From Bradyrhizobium sp. 139 (lineage in GTDB: Bacteria > Pseudomonadota > Alphaproteobacteria > Rhizobiales > Xanthobacteraceae): a stretch of DNA of 64,000 bases. Location: contig NZ_JADPKS010000073.1 in assembly GCF_023074175.1 (NCBI RefSeq), forward strand, positions 124,001 to 188,000. The letters run 5' to 3'. This document shows positions 25,395-34,577 of this stretch, piece by piece (the first letter of the stretch is position 1; every line of letters begins with the position of its first letter). Both the position numbers and the translations under genes were made by a program. Under the pieces are notes generated by a model, which saw only the letters and a list, made by a program, of their open reading frames with translations, did no database searches and had not been told where the DNA came from.

Positions 25395-26147
25395 TCATGG
25401 CGCCGGAATCGCCGCCCGCGCCTGCTGCCGTGTCAGCGCATTGATGAAGCCGGCCCGCGCGTCGGAATGGCCCTGCCCGCGCGGCTCCAGCACATGGCGC
25501 AGCAGGAACAGGCCGGTGAGCCGAAAGCCATCCTGAAGATCCTGATCGGTGAGCTCGCTCGCGGTTTCGCCTTGGCGCAGGAACGGCGGCAGCCGCAGCA
25601 GCCGGTCGCGCCACGGCTCGCCCGCGGTGCGCGACACCGCGCCGCCGGATTTCGGCGAAACATAGATCAGGTCCCTGGTCTCCCCGGTTACCGCGCAGTT
25701 TTCCAGCGCCAGCCCAAAGCCGAGTTCGGCGAGCATCGCCAGTTCGAAATGGATCACGTGCACGGCGGCGCCGCCGATGTCGTCGAAATCGTCGAGCGAA
25801 TGCGCGAGCATCGCGAAGATCTCCTCGTGCGGATCACGTTCCGGCAGGAGCCGCGCAACCGAGGCCAGATGGGTGACGCCATAAACCCCATGGGAGGAGC
25901 CCAGCAGCGTCGCCGCGCGCAGCTTGAGGCCTTCGACGGCGTAGGTGCCGAGATGCTCGTCGAGGCGCGCCCGCCACACCGCACTCACGCTGTTGCCGGG
26001 CTGCAGCAGCGGCCGCATCCGCGAGCCGGCGCCGCCGCGGACCAGACCGAGATGCCGCCCGTGCCCGCGCGTCAGCAGCTCGACAATGGCGCTGCTCTCG
26101 CCATGCCGCCGCACGCCCAGCACGATGCCTTCGTCGGTCCATTCCAT
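25395..26147 (-). CDS. recO: DNA repair protein RecO
   Basis: 250 residues from ATG 26147 (MEWTDEGIVLGVRRHGE), the canonical RecO N-terminal OB-fold opening. The following GRHLGLVRGG and the central Leu-rich helical domain fit the family. RecO loads RecA onto SSB-coated gaps with RecR. Its place near era and rnc is typical of alphaproteobacteria. An upstream frame extension of 33 codons lacks family similarity and is rejected. Confidence 0.95.
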   Translation of the reverse strand: MEWTDEGIVLGVRRHGESSAIVELLTRGHGRHLGLVRGGAGSRMRPLLQPGNSVSAVWRARLDEHLGTYAVEGLKLRAATLLGSSHGVYGVTHLASVARLLPERDPHEEIFAMLAHSLDDFDDIGGAAVHVIHFELAMLAELGFGLALENCAVTGETRDLIYVSPKSGGAVSRTAGEPWRDRLLRLPPFLRQGETASELTDQDLQDGFRLTGLFLLRHVLEPRGQGHSDARAGFINALTRQQARAAIPAP

Positions 26148-26285
26148 GGGATGAAGAGTAGCCCATTTCGGCGGTTCGTAGGATGAGCAAAGCGGAAGCG
26201 TGCCCACCAATTTGCTCCAGGGCGCAAGACCGATCGCGGCGGGCACGGCACGCAGGGCGCGCCTTTGCTACCACCGCGCGAAACC

Positions 26286-26666
26286 TCACGCGTTGAACCA
26301 GCCGTGCGCGTCGCCGGTGAAGGAGAAATACAGGCCCGTCGCCGTCAGCACGCAGGAGACGATCTCGATGGCGCTGTCGAGCTCCACGCCCTTTTCCCCG
26401 ATGATCTGGCCAAGCGAAATCACCGACAGCACCAGCGCCGCCGCCAGAACCCAGCGCGGCCAGTTCTTGCGCCCGCGCGCCGCGAGCCGGACGAAATAGA
26501 CCAGGAGCAGGATCATCCCGCCGGCGAGCAGCGTCTCCGTCATGATCATCTGGTCGGTCATGTCGGCGGTGGGCGTGCGGTCGTGGACCGCGACCGACAG
26601 GGCATCCAGCATCAACGATGCATAGAGCAGCGCTTCGAAGCGCCGGACGTTGCTGGGTACGCTCAT
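26286..26666 (-). CDS. Small integral membrane protein
   Basis: 126 residues from ATG 26666 (MSVPSNVRRFEALLY), with four hydrophobic segments (about 12-25, 42-60, 70-88 and 100-115). It lies 19 bases after era on the same strand, before recO, and is probably co-transcribed. I recall a similar unnamed protein in Bradyrhizobium at this site, but know no function. Confidence 0.75.
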   Translation of the reverse strand: MSVPSNVRRFEALLYASLMLDALSVAVHDRTPTADMTDQMIMTETLLAGGMILLLVYFVRLAARGRKNWPRWVLAAALVLSVISLGQIIGEKGVELDSAIEIVSCVLTATGLYFSFTGDAHGWFNA

Positions 26667-26685
26667 CGGTGATCGATCTTTTCTT

Positions 26686-27612
26686 CTATTCCTTGGGGAA
26701 TTCCAGGCCCATCTCGCGATAGCGATCGGGATCGTCACCCCAGTTCTCGCGCACCTTCACGAACAGGAACAGATGCACCGGCACGCCCAGGATCTCGGCG
26801 ATCTCCTTGCGCGAGTCCGCGCCGATCGATTTGATGGTGGCGCCGCCCGCGCCGAGCACGATCTTGCGCTGGCTCTCGCGCTCTACGAAAATCGTCTGCT
26901 CGATGCGCACGGACTTGTCCTTGCGCTCTTCCCACTTGTCGGTCTCGACTGTGGATTGATAGGGCAATTCCTGGTGCAGCTTGCGATAGATCTTCTCGCG
27001 GGTGATCTCGGCCGCCAACTGCCGCATCGGCGCGTCCGACATCTGGTCCTCGGGATAGAGGAACGGGCCCGGCGGCACCATCTCGGCGAGCGTGTGCCTG
27101 AGATCATCGACGCCATCGCCCGACAGCGCTGCGATCATGAAAGTCCTGGCGAACGGCATGCGCTGGTTGGCGGCCTGCGCCAATGCCAACAGCTTCTCGC
27201 GCTGGACCAAATCGACCTTGTTGATCACCAGAATCTTGTCGTGATTGACGCTGGCGGCCTTGGTGAGGATCGCCTCGGCCTCTTCGTCGATGCCGCTCTT
27301 GGCGTCGAGCAGCACGCAGACGAGGTCGGCATCATGCGCCCCGCTCCAGGCGGTCGAGACCATGGCGCGGTCGAGCCTGCGCTTGGGCAGGAAGATGCCG
27401 GGCGTATCGACCAGAATGATCTGAGCGTTGTTCTCGATGACGATGCCGCGGATCAACGCGCGCGTGGTCTGCACCTTGCGCGAGACGATCGTGACCTTGG
27501 CCCCGACCAGCGCATTGACCAGCGTGGACTTGCCGACATTGGGCGCGCCGATCAGTGCCACGAAGCCGCACCGCGTTCCGGCAGGCGCCTCGCCGTTTGC
27601 TTCAATCATCAT
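26686..27612 (-). CDS. era: GTPase Era
   Basis: 308 residues from ATG 27612 (or 27609). The G motifs are complete: GAPNVGKST (G1), DTPGIF (G3), NKVD (G4) and an SAL-like IAALSG (G5). The C-terminal KH domain has GAGGATIKSIG for 16S rRNA binding. Era assists 30S maturation and couples it to cell division. The start codons overlap the end of rnc (its TGA is at 27602-27604), so translation is coupled with RNase III. Confidence 0.97.
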   Translation of the reverse strand: MMIEANGEAPAGTRCGFVALIGAPNVGKSTLVNALVGAKVTIVSRKVQTTRALIRGIVIENNAQIILVDTPGIFLPKRRLDRAMVSTAWSGAHDADLVCVLLDAKSGIDEEAEAILTKAASVNHDKILVINKVDLVQREKLLALAQAANQRMPFARTFMIAALSGDGVDDLRHTLAEMVPPGPFLYPEDQMSDAPMRQLAAEITREKIYRKLHQELPYQSTVETDKWEERKDKSVRIEQTIFVERESQRKIVLGAGGATIKSIGADSRKEIAEILGVPVHLFLFVKVRENWGDDPDRYREMGLEFPKE

Positions 27613-28423
27613 TGCTACCGCCAACGCCCTCACGCTCGATCATGACTGAGGCCGCCACCTTCTCCGCCGCGCGCTTGCTGCCACCGATGCCTTCGGCCGG
27701 CGCCAATCCGGGCAGATCGACCGCGACGCGGAACTGCGGATCGTGATGCGGTCCGGTGCGCTCGACCTCGCGATAGACCGGTGTCGGCAGTCCCTTCCCC
27801 TGCGCCCATTCCTGCAGCACGGTCTTGGGATCGCGCAGCGGCCGCCGCGGTTTGTGCATGCGCTCGGTCCAGTTGCGCTTGACGAACTCTGACGCCGCCG
27901 CGTAGCCACCGTCGAGGAAGACGGCGCCGATCACGGCCTCGCAGATGTCGCCCAGCACCGATTTGCGCAGGCGGGCGTCAGCGCCGGGGCCGACCGAGCC
28001 AAGCTTGATGTCATCGAGCAGACCGAGCGATTTGGCAACGTCGGCGCAGCTCTCCTTGCGCACCAGTTCGGCAAGACGCTTGGACAGCTCGCCCTCATCG
28101 GCATTCGGGAAGGCGTGATAGAGCATGTCGGAGACGACCAGCCCGAGCACGTGGTCGCCGAGAAATTCCAGCCGCTGATAGCTGTCGCCACGCTTGCGGC
28201 CGGACTTCAGCGCAGAAACGTGCGTGATCGCCTGGATCAGCTGGTTCGGATCGGCAAAGGTGTAACCAATGCGCGCCTCGAGCGCGGCGTTCGCATCCGT
28301 GCCCTTGGCCTTGCTGCCCCGCGCCCGCTTCTTCTTCGCAGGCGTTTTGGGCACAGCTTCGCCATCAGGGCCCGCTTGCGCCTCGATCGGTTGGGTCGTG
28401 ATGTCCTTGGCTTCGTCTTTCAT
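27602..28423 (-). CDS. rnc: Ribonuclease III
   Basis: 273 residues from ATG 28423. A charged, Lys/Ala-rich N-terminal extension of about 45 residues comes before the catalytic domain, which bears the signature RLEFLGDHVLGLV and the later Asp/Glu pair (GDICEAVIGA). A dsRNA-binding domain ends the protein (GGSKRAAEKVAASVMI). It processes rRNA precursors and other duplex RNA. The ATG overlaps the lepB stop (ATGA). The extension makes it longer than the usual 225-240 residues. Confidence 0.96.
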   Translation of the reverse strand: MKDEAKDITTQPIEAQAGPDGEAVPKTPAKKKRARGSKAKGTDANAALEARIGYTFADPNQLIQAITHVSALKSGRKRGDSYQRLEFLGDHVLGLVVSDMLYHAFPNADEGELSKRLAELVRKESCADVAKSLGLLDDIKLGSVGPGADARLRKSVLGDICEAVIGAVFLDGGYAAASEFVKRNWTERMHKPRRPLRDPKTVLQEWAQGKGLPTPVYREVERTGPHHDPQFRVAVDLPGLAPAEGIGGSKRAAEKVAASVMIEREGVGGSNDD

Positions 28424-29184
28424 CGCACGATTTTGAAGAAACGATTCCAGCGCACCGCCCACGGCCAGCGCCAGAACATCCAGGCATGCTCGCCTTCGGC
28501 GATGGAGAAGAAGATCATCTGGGCGCGGCCGATCAGGTTCTCCTGCGGCACGTAGCCGACCTGGCCGAGGAAGCGGCTGTCGGTGGAGTTGTCGCGGTTG
28601 TCGCCCATCATGAAGAAATGGCCGGGCGGCACATTGTAGACGTTGGTGTTGTCCATGTAGCCGTTGTCGGCGCAGTCCAGCGTCTCATAGGAGACGCCGT
28701 TCGGCAGCGTCTCCTGCCAGCGCTTCACCCGCGAGGTGCCCCCGCCTTCGGAGCCGCAGGGATCCTCGCCGACAAATTCGCTCATGCGCTGCCGCTCGAC
28801 CGGGGTGTCGTTGATGTAGAGCAGCCCATCCTTCATCTGGACGCGGTCGCCGGGAAGGCCGATGACGCGCTTGATGTAATCGGTGGAGTCGTCCTTCGGC
28901 AGGCGGAACACGACGATGTCGCCGCGGTTCGGGTCCGAGCCCCAGATCCGCCCCGAGAACACCGACGGGGAGAACGGGATCGAGTAGTGGCTGTAGCCGT
29001 AGGAATATTTCGAGACGAACAGATAGTCGCCGACCAGCAGCGTCGCCTTCATTGAACCGGACGGGATATTGAACGGCTGGAACAGGAACGTGCGGATCAC
29101 GAGCGCGATCAGGAGAGCGTGGATCACGACGCGGATCGTTTCGCCGACGCCGCTTTCAGTTTTCGTTCCCGAAGTCACGCTCAT
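28420..29184 (-). CDS. lepB: Signal peptidase I
   Basis: 254 residues. One N-terminal membrane helix (about 17-36) is followed by the catalytic Ser motif PSGSMKATL and the general-base Lys motif DYIKRVIGLPGD, then the family box GDNRDNSTDSR. It cleaves signal peptides on the periplasmic face. GAGAGAG precedes ATG. It is translationally coupled to rnc downstream (4-base overlap). The 250-base gap upstream should contain its promoter. Confidence 0.97.
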   Translation of the reverse strand: MSVTSGTKTESGVGETIRVVIHALLIALVIRTFLFQPFNIPSGSMKATLLVGDYLFVSKYSYGYSHYSIPFSPSVFSGRIWGSDPNRGDIVVFRLPKDDSTDYIKRVIGLPGDRVQMKDGLLYINDTPVERQRMSEFVGEDPCGSEGGGTSRVKRWQETLPNGVSYETLDCADNGYMDNTNVYNVPPGHFFMMGDNRDNSTDSRFLGQVGYVPQENLIGRAQMIFFSIAEGEHAWMFWRWPWAVRWNRFFKIVR

Positions 29185-29434
29185 TGCTCTCTCAATTCCG
29201 GCCGGCGGTCACAGAGCGCCCTCCTCCCGCGAACAGCCCATCGCTCCGCGGCCCAAGGAGATTGTCCTGATTCTGATAATGAGGGCCAATTCCGGCGTAA
29301 AGCCGAATTCGCCCAGCCTGATTTGCGTCCGCGGACTTTTAGACGGTTGTCGAGGGGCACGCAATCAAGGATCGCATCAAAACTGCATAAAGCCTTGATA
29401 TTCAATGTGAATTATAAAAATCACCAGCCGCCGG

Positions 29435-29854
29435 TCAGGGCTTGGCCAGCGGCACGGCGGAAATAATGACAAAGGCCTGCGCCAGCGGCCAGTCGTCGGT
29501 GATCGAGAGGTCGATCTGCGCCTCGAACCCCTCCGGCGTCAGGGCCTGAAGCCGGGCCAGCGCCCCGCCGGTCAACCGCATGGTCGGCCGCCCCCCGGGA
29601 AGGTTGACCACCCCCATGTCGCGCCACCAGACGCCGCGCCTTATGCCGGTGCCAAGCGCCTTGGAGCAGGCCTCCTTGGCAGCGAAGCGCTTGGCGTAAG
29701 TCGCGACCACCATCTTCTCGTTCTTGGCACGGCGTTCCGCCTTGGCCCGCTCGGCCGCGGTGAAGATGCGGTCGAGGAAACGCTCGCCATGGCGTTCGAT
29801 CACCTTGCCGACACGGGTGATGTCGATCAGGTCGGAGCCGATGCCGATGATCAT
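29435..29854 (-). CDS. acpS: Holo-[acyl-carrier-protein] synthase
   Basis: 139 residues. The two Mg2+-binding motifs are present: GIGSDLIDITRV at the N-terminus and FAAKEACSKALGTG near 57-70. It transfers phosphopantetheine from CoA to apo-ACP. The ATG at 29854 overlaps the TGA of pdxJ, as is common for this pair. Confidence 0.96.
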   Translation of the reverse strand: MIIGIGSDLIDITRVGKVIERHGERFLDRIFTAAERAKAERRAKNEKMVVATYAKRFAAKEACSKALGTGIRRGVWWRDMGVVNLPGGRPTMRLTGGALARLQALTPEGFEAQIDLSITDDWPLAQAFVIISAVPLAKP

Positions 29855-30603
29855 GCCCGGCTCCGGCCGCGGTCCATCGCCGCGCGCATGCTGCGCACCG
29901 TCTCGGCAAGACCAACGAACAGCGCCTCGCCGATCATGTAGTAGCCGATGTTGAGCTCCATAATCTCCGGCAGGGCCGCGATCGTCTCCGCCGTCGCATA
30001 GTCGAGGCCGTGGCCCGCATGAACCTCGAGGCCCGCTTCCTTCGCCAGCTTCACCCCTGCCACGATCCGCTGCCATTCTGCCTCGGCCTTGTCGGTGTGG
30101 CCGTCGACGACGGCGTCGCACCAAGCGCCGGTGTGGATCTCGATCACAGGCGCACGCAGCCGCGCCGCCATCTCGATCTGCGCGGGATCGGCGGCGATGA
30201 ACAGCGAGACCCGGATGCCCGCATCGTTCAGGCGTGCGATGCAGGGCGCGAGTGCATTGTGCTGGCCGACGACGTCGAGCCCGCCTTCGGTCGTCACCTC
30301 CTGGCGGCGCTCCGGCACGAGGCACACTGCGTGCGGCTTGGTCGCGAGGCAGATGCGCATCATGTCGTCGGTCGCCGCCATCTCGAAATTGAGCGGCCTT
30401 GAGATCTCGGCCTTCAACCGGGCCATGTCCTCGTCGCGGATGTGCCGGCGATCCTCGCGCAGATGCGCGGTGATGCCGTCGGCGCCCGCCTCGATCGCAA
30501 GCAGCGCCGCGCGTACCGGATCGGGATTGCGGCCGCCGCGCGCGTTACGCAGGGTCGCGACATGGTCGACATTGACACCGAGGCGGAGCGGAAGTGCAGG
30601 CAT
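29851..30603 (-). CDS. pdxJ: Pyridoxine 5'-phosphate synthase
   Basis: 250 residues from ATG 30603, opening with RLGVNVDHVATLRNARGG, the family's N-terminal signature; GADGITAHLREDRRHI and HAGHGLDY are further conserved sites. It condenses 1-deoxyxylulose 5-phosphate with 3-amino-2-oxopropyl phosphate in DXP-dependent vitamin B6 synthesis. The frame is open 34 codons further upstream, but that part is the translated repeat at 30635-30711 and is rejected. Confidence 0.97.
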   Translation of the reverse strand: MPALPLRLGVNVDHVATLRNARGGRNPDPVRAALLAIEAGADGITAHLREDRRHIRDEDMARLKAEISRPLNFEMAATDDMMRICLATKPHAVCLVPERRQEVTTEGGLDVVGQHNALAPCIARLNDAGIRVSLFIAADPAQIEMAARLRAPVIEIHTGAWCDAVVDGHTDKAEAEWQRIVAGVKLAKEAGLEVHAGHGLDYATAETIAALPEIMELNIGYYMIGEALFVGLAETVRSMRAAMDRGRSRA

Positions 30604-30634
30604 TTCAGGACTCACGAAGGTGGCATTTCTCAAC

Positions 30635-30711
30635 TCGTCATGCGCGGGTTCGACCCGCGCATCCATCCTCTTCGAAGAGATGGGTTGCCGGGTCAAGCCT
30701 GGCAACGACGA
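30635..30711. repeat. Palindromic interspersed repeat between rsh and pdxJ
   Basis: About 75 bases with paired GC-rich arms: GTCATGCGCGGGTTCGACCC at the left and GCCGGGTCAAGCCTGGCAACGAC at the right, around a CATCC...TCTTCGAAGA core. It begins with CGTCAT and ends near AACGACG, like other Bradyrhizobium intergenic palindromes. It stops 4 bases before the rsh stop codon and could form a hairpin in the transcript between the two genes. Confidence 0.75.
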
Positions 30712-30714
30712 GCT

Positions 30715-33000
30715 TTATCCATTAACACGTTCGACGCGGGCGACGACCGCCTTCGCGCGCAACTGGGCGAGGATCGCGCTCAAATGCTTCAGATCGTAGA
30801 CTTCGAGATCAATCGTCGTCTCGGTGAAGTCGGGCGAGCGGCGCTGCATGCTAATGTTGTCGATGTTGCCGTCGTGCTCGGCGATCACGGTCGCGATCTG
30901 CGCCAGCGCGCCGGGCTCATTGACGTTCTCGACCTTGATGCGGGCCGGGAAGCGTTGCGGCGCGGAGTCCTCGATGTCCCAGCGCACGTCGAGCCAGCGC
31001 TCCGGCTCCTCCTCGAAATCCTTCAGGGCCGGCGCCTGGATCGGGTAGATCGTGATCCCCTCGCCCGGCGTGACGATGCCGACGATGCGGTCCCCGGGCA
31101 CGGCGCCGCCGTTCGGCGCAAATTTCACCGGCAGGTCGGAATTGATGCCGCGGATCGGGATCGCGACCGGGCTGCGCGGCTGCTCCGACGATTTTTCCCT
31201 GAGCTTGGCGGCGAGCCCCTTCTTGACGCCGTAGCGCGCGATGCGCTCCTCCTTGTAGTCGGGATACATCGCACGCGCGACGTGGGAGGCCTTGATCTCG
31301 CCGCGGCCGACAGCCGCCATGACGTCCTCGATCGAGGTGCGCGCGAGCCGCGGCAGCGCGCCCTTGAGCTTGTCGTCGGCATATTCGATCTTGGCGCGTT
31401 CGAACAGGCGTTCGACGATGCGCCGGCCGAGACCGACATATTGATCGCGCACTGCAGTCCTAGTGGCGCGGCGGATCGCGGCGCGCGCCTTGCCGGTGAC
31501 CGCGAGCGTTTCCCACGCGGACGGCGGCGCCGCCTGCGCTTCCGAGGTCAGCACCTCGACCTCGTCGCCATTCTGGAGCTCCGAAGACAGCGGCGCGAAC
31601 TGGCCGTTGATCTTGCAGCCCACCGCGCTGTTGCCGACGTCGGTATGCACGGCATAGGCGAAGTCGATCACATTGGCATGGCGCGGCAGCGCGATCAGCT
31701 TGCCTTTCGGGGTGAAGCAGAACACCTGGTCGTGGAACAGCTCGAGCTTGGTGTGCTCGAGGAATTCCTCGGGATTGGCGCTCTCCGAGAGGATGCCGAT
31801 GGTGTGGCGCAGCCAGGCGAACGCGTTGGACTCGCGCTTGAGGAATTCGGTCGGCGAGCCCACGCCTTCCTTGTAAAACACGTGCGCGGCGATGCCGCGC
31901 TCGGCGATCTGGTCCATCGCCTCGGTACGGATCTGGAGCTCGACGCGCTGGTTGCCGGGGCCGATCACCGTGGTGTGGATGGATCGGTAGTCGTTCTGCT
32001 TCGGCGTCGAGATGTAGTCCTTGAAACGCCCGGGCACGACCGGCCAGGTGGTGTGGACGATGCCGAGCGCGCGATAGCACGCCTCGATGTCGCTGACGAC
32101 GAGGCGGAAGCCGAAGATGTCGGACAATTGCTCGAAACCGACCGACTTGCGCTCCATCTTGGTCCAGATCGAGAATGGCTTCTTGCGGCGGCCATAGACC
32201 CGCGCGCCCAGCCCCCGATGGCGCAGATTGTTGGAGAGCTGGTCCTCGATTTCGCCGATCAGGTTGCGGTTGCGCTCGGCGAGCGCGTCGAGTCGCTGCA
32301 TCACCACCGAATAGGCTTCGGGATCGAGGGTGCGGAAGGACAAATCCTCCAGCTCCTCGCGCATTTCCTGCATGCCCATGCGGCCGGCCAGCGGCGCATA
32401 GATGTCGAGCGTCTCCTCGGCAATGCGCCGTCGCGACTCCGTCGGCACGAAGTCCAGCGTACGCATGTTGTGCAGGCGGTCGGCGAGCTTAACCAGCAGA
32501 ACGCGGACATCGTCGGCAATGGCCAGCAACAGTTTGCGCAGGTTCTCGGCCTGCTTGGCCTCGCGCGACACCAGCTCCAACCGCTTCAGCTTGGTCAGGC
32601 CTTCGACCAGCGCGCCGATCTCGGGCCCGAAGATCTGGTCGATCTCGGCGCGCGTCGCCTCGGTGTCCTCGATCGTGTCGTGCAGCAGCGCGGCCACGAT
32701 GGTGGCGTCGTCGAGCTTCAGATCGGTAAGAATCGCCGCCACTTCGAGCGGGTGCGAGAAATACGGATCGCCGGAGGCACGGGTCTGCGAGCCGTGCGCC
32801 TTCATGGCGTACACATAGGCGCGGTTCAAGAGGTCTTCGTTGGTATTGGGATTGTAGGACCTGACGCGCTCGACGAGGTCATATTGACGCATCATGCGCG
32901 CGCGAGGTTTGGCCGGGCGAGCCACCGGCGCAGTCGGGGCCACCGCAACCGATTCGGTTGCGGCCAGCATCTGCGTTGGTCCCCGGCGCCGATACACCAT
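30715..33000 (-). CDS. rsh: Bifunctional (p)ppGpp synthetase/hydrolase (RelA/SpoT homologue)
   Basis: 761 residues with the full long-RSH layout: HD hydrolase domain (HDTIEDT, His107-Asp108), synthetase domain (GRRKKPFSIWTKM and YRSIHTTV), TGS domain near 420-480, and a C-terminal ACT domain (VNEPGALAQIATVIAEHDGN). Alphaproteobacteria usually have this single bifunctional enzyme controlling the stringent response. The first 36 residues are Ala/Pro-rich and variable, so the MMRQYDL start near 32895 is an alternative. rpoZ lies immediately upstream, as in most relatives. Confidence 0.96.
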   Translation of the reverse strand: MVYRRRGPTQMLAATESVAVAPTAPVARPAKPRARMMRQYDLVERVRSYNPNTNEDLLNRAYVYAMKAHGSQTRASGDPYFSHPLEVAAILTDLKLDDATIVAALLHDTIEDTEATRAEIDQIFGPEIGALVEGLTKLKRLELVSREAKQAENLRKLLLAIADDVRVLLVKLADRLHNMRTLDFVPTESRRRIAEETLDIYAPLAGRMGMQEMREELEDLSFRTLDPEAYSVVMQRLDALAERNRNLIGEIEDQLSNNLRHRGLGARVYGRRKKPFSIWTKMERKSVGFEQLSDIFGFRLVVSDIEACYRALGIVHTTWPVVPGRFKDYISTPKQNDYRSIHTTVIGPGNQRVELQIRTEAMDQIAERGIAAHVFYKEGVGSPTEFLKRESNAFAWLRHTIGILSESANPEEFLEHTKLELFHDQVFCFTPKGKLIALPRHANVIDFAYAVHTDVGNSAVGCKINGQFAPLSSELQNGDEVEVLTSEAQAAPPSAWETLAVTGKARAAIRRATRTAVRDQYVGLGRRIVERLFERAKIEYADDKLKGALPRLARTSIEDVMAAVGRGEIKASHVARAMYPDYKEERIARYGVKKGLAAKLREKSSEQPRSPVAIPIRGINSDLPVKFAPNGGAVPGDRIVGIVTPGEGITIYPIQAPALKDFEEEPERWLDVRWDIEDSAPQRFPARIKVENVNEPGALAQIATVIAEHDGNIDNISMQRRSPDFTETTIDLEVYDLKHLSAILAQLRAKAVVARVERVNG

Positions 33001-33127
33001 GCCATCCTGCCTTCAAACGGACCATCAGCGGCCCGTTGTATATATATCTTAGCCGTGATCGCGCGTGCGTCCGATCAATTCGGTGACAGGTGCATAACGC
33101 GAAGCGGCAACGCTATGGTAACCACGA

Positions 33128-33171
33128 AAACGCCAACAAAAGCAAAGGCCCGAACGCGGGTTCGGGCCCTT
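33128..33171 (-). terminator. Rho-independent terminator after rpoZ
   Basis: Reading the minus strand, AAGGGCCCGAACCCGCGTTCGGGCCTT forms an 11-base-pair stem with a short loop and is followed by TTGCTTTTGTT. It lies about 40 bases past the rpoZ stop, so rpoZ is mostly terminated before rsh, which then needs its own promoter in 33001-33128. Confidence 0.85.
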
Positions 33172-33210
33172 GATAAGATCACAAGAAGTCGACGACTGCG
33201 GTGGGACGAT

Positions 33211-33603
33211 TTACTCGTCCTCCTCGGGCTGTTCTTCCGGCGGCGCGAGGCCCTCGAGGCCCTTGAGGAGCTCCTCTTCGGTCATGCGCTCAACGGCAAC
33301 TTCGGTATCGTCCGCATCGACGCTGGCGCCGGCGGAACCGATCAGCGGCACGGTGTCGGGCTCGGGCTCGTCGACCTCGACGAACTTCTGGAGCGAGTGC
33401 ACCAGCTCCTCGCGCAGGTCCTCCGGCGAGATGGTCTCGTCGGCAATTTCGCGCAAAGACACAACAGGGTTCTTGTCGTTATCACGGTCAACCGTTAGTT
33501 GTGAACCGGACGAAATCATGCGGGCACGGTGGGCGGCCAGCAGGACCAGGTCAAACCGGTTGTCGACCTTGTCGATACAATCTTCTACGGTGACGCGAGC
33601 CAT
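33211..33603 (-). CDS. rpoZ: RNA polymerase omega subunit
   Basis: 130 residues opening with MARVTVEDCIDKVDNRFDLV, the omega signature. An acidic C-terminal tail (Glu/Asp-rich, from about 78) is characteristic of the alphaproteobacterial form. It helps beta' assembly and ppGpp binding to RNA polymerase. Its place beside rsh fits the stringent-response link. Confidence 0.97.
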   Translation of the reverse strand: MARVTVEDCIDKVDNRFDLVLLAAHRARMISSGSQLTVDRDNDKNPVVSLREIADETISPEDLREELVHSLQKFVEVDEPEPDTVPLIGSAGASVDADDTEVAVERMTEEELLKGLEGLAPPEEQPEEDE

Positions 33604-33932
33604 GGACTGTCGCTCCGTTGCGGGTGGGACGAAATATGTGGATGATCGGGGCTAGTTATAGGGGCCAGGGCGGTTTCGCAAGGCCAATTTGTGATTTGGC
33701 CTCGCCAAACGGCTCTGCTACCCCCACATTGGGGTCGGGACGGGTGGTTTCCCGGGCTGCCATCAAGGGCGGCACCAGGTGTTTGCGGGTCCGCCATAAC
33801 TATACCTTGATTGCCCCGACTTCTCCGGATTTGCGGTTTCGACGGGTTTCGGCGGGACTTTAGAAGTGCGCGGCCTGCTGTCGCCGCGCCAACAATAAAC
33901 GATCAATCACGAACACGACGCGAGCAAACTGA
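33604..33932. other. Divergent promoter region between rpoZ and the NYN gene
   Basis: 329 bases between two divergently read genes. The minus-strand side should hold the rpoZ promoter and the plus-strand side that of the NYN-domain gene. I see no small gene or stable hairpin and cannot name specific promoter boxes with confidence. Confidence 0.5.
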
Positions 33933-34577
33933 ATGTCACCTTCCTCTACCGACAAGATCGCGCTCTTCATCGATGGAGCCAACCTCTACGCGACGGCGAA
34001 AACTCTCGGCTTCGACATCGATTACAAGCGCCTGCTGAAGGAGTTTCAGAGCCGCGGGACGCTGCTTCGGGCGTTCTACTACACCGCCATCATCGAGGAT
34101 CAGGAATATTCCTCGATCCGTCCGCTGATCGACTGGCTGGACTACAACGGCTACACCGTCGTCACCAAGGCGACCAAGGAATTCATCGACGCCTCCGGCC
34201 GCCGCAAGGTCAAGGGCAACATGGACATTGAGCTCGCCGTGGACGCCATGGAGCTCGCCGAGCACGTCGACCAGATCGTGCTGTTCTCAGGGGACGGCGA
34301 CTTCCGCTCCCTGGTAGAGGCCGTCCAGCGCCGCGGCGTGCGGGTCACCGTGATCTCCACGATCGCGAGCCAGCCGCCCATGATCGCCGACGAGCTGCGC
34401 CGCCAGGCCGATGTCTTCACCGACCTCGTCGAGCTGCAATCCAAACTCGGCCGCGACCCGTCCGAACGCCCCGCCCCGCGTGATCGCGGCGAGCGCGAGG
34501 CGCGCCACCACGCCCCGCAGTTCCTCCAGCGCGCGACCACGATGGCGCCGAGGGGCGATGACGACTTCGAGGAGTGA
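33933..34577 (+). CDS. NYN-domain protein, LabA/PIN-like putative ribonuclease
   Basis: 214 residues. The NYN fold shows its acidic sites: ALFIDGANLYATAK at the N-terminus, KGNMDIELAVDAMELA in the middle and LFSGDGDFRSLVEA later, equal to the Asp cluster of LabA/DUF88 proteins. These are Mg2+-dependent RNases in other organisms. The last 40 residues are an Arg/Pro/His-rich tail. The 3' end overlaps the start of the uracil-DNA glycosylase gene by 20 bases, which suggests one transcript. Confidence 0.92.
   Translation: MSPSSTDKIALFIDGANLYATAKTLGFDIDYKRLLKEFQSRGTLLRAFYYTAIIEDQEYSSIRPLIDWLDYNGYTVVTKATKEFIDASGRRKVKGNMDIELAVDAMELAEHVDQIVLFSGDGDFRSLVEAVQRRGVRVTVISTIASQPPMIADELRRQADVFTDLVELQSKLGRDPSERPAPRDRGEREARHHAPQFLQRATTMAPRGDDDFEE

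Noticed and set aside
29181..29405. Small minus-strand frame between acpS and lepB
   Set aside because: No ribosome site, Arg/Trp/Ser-rich, and it covers the expected lepB promoter.
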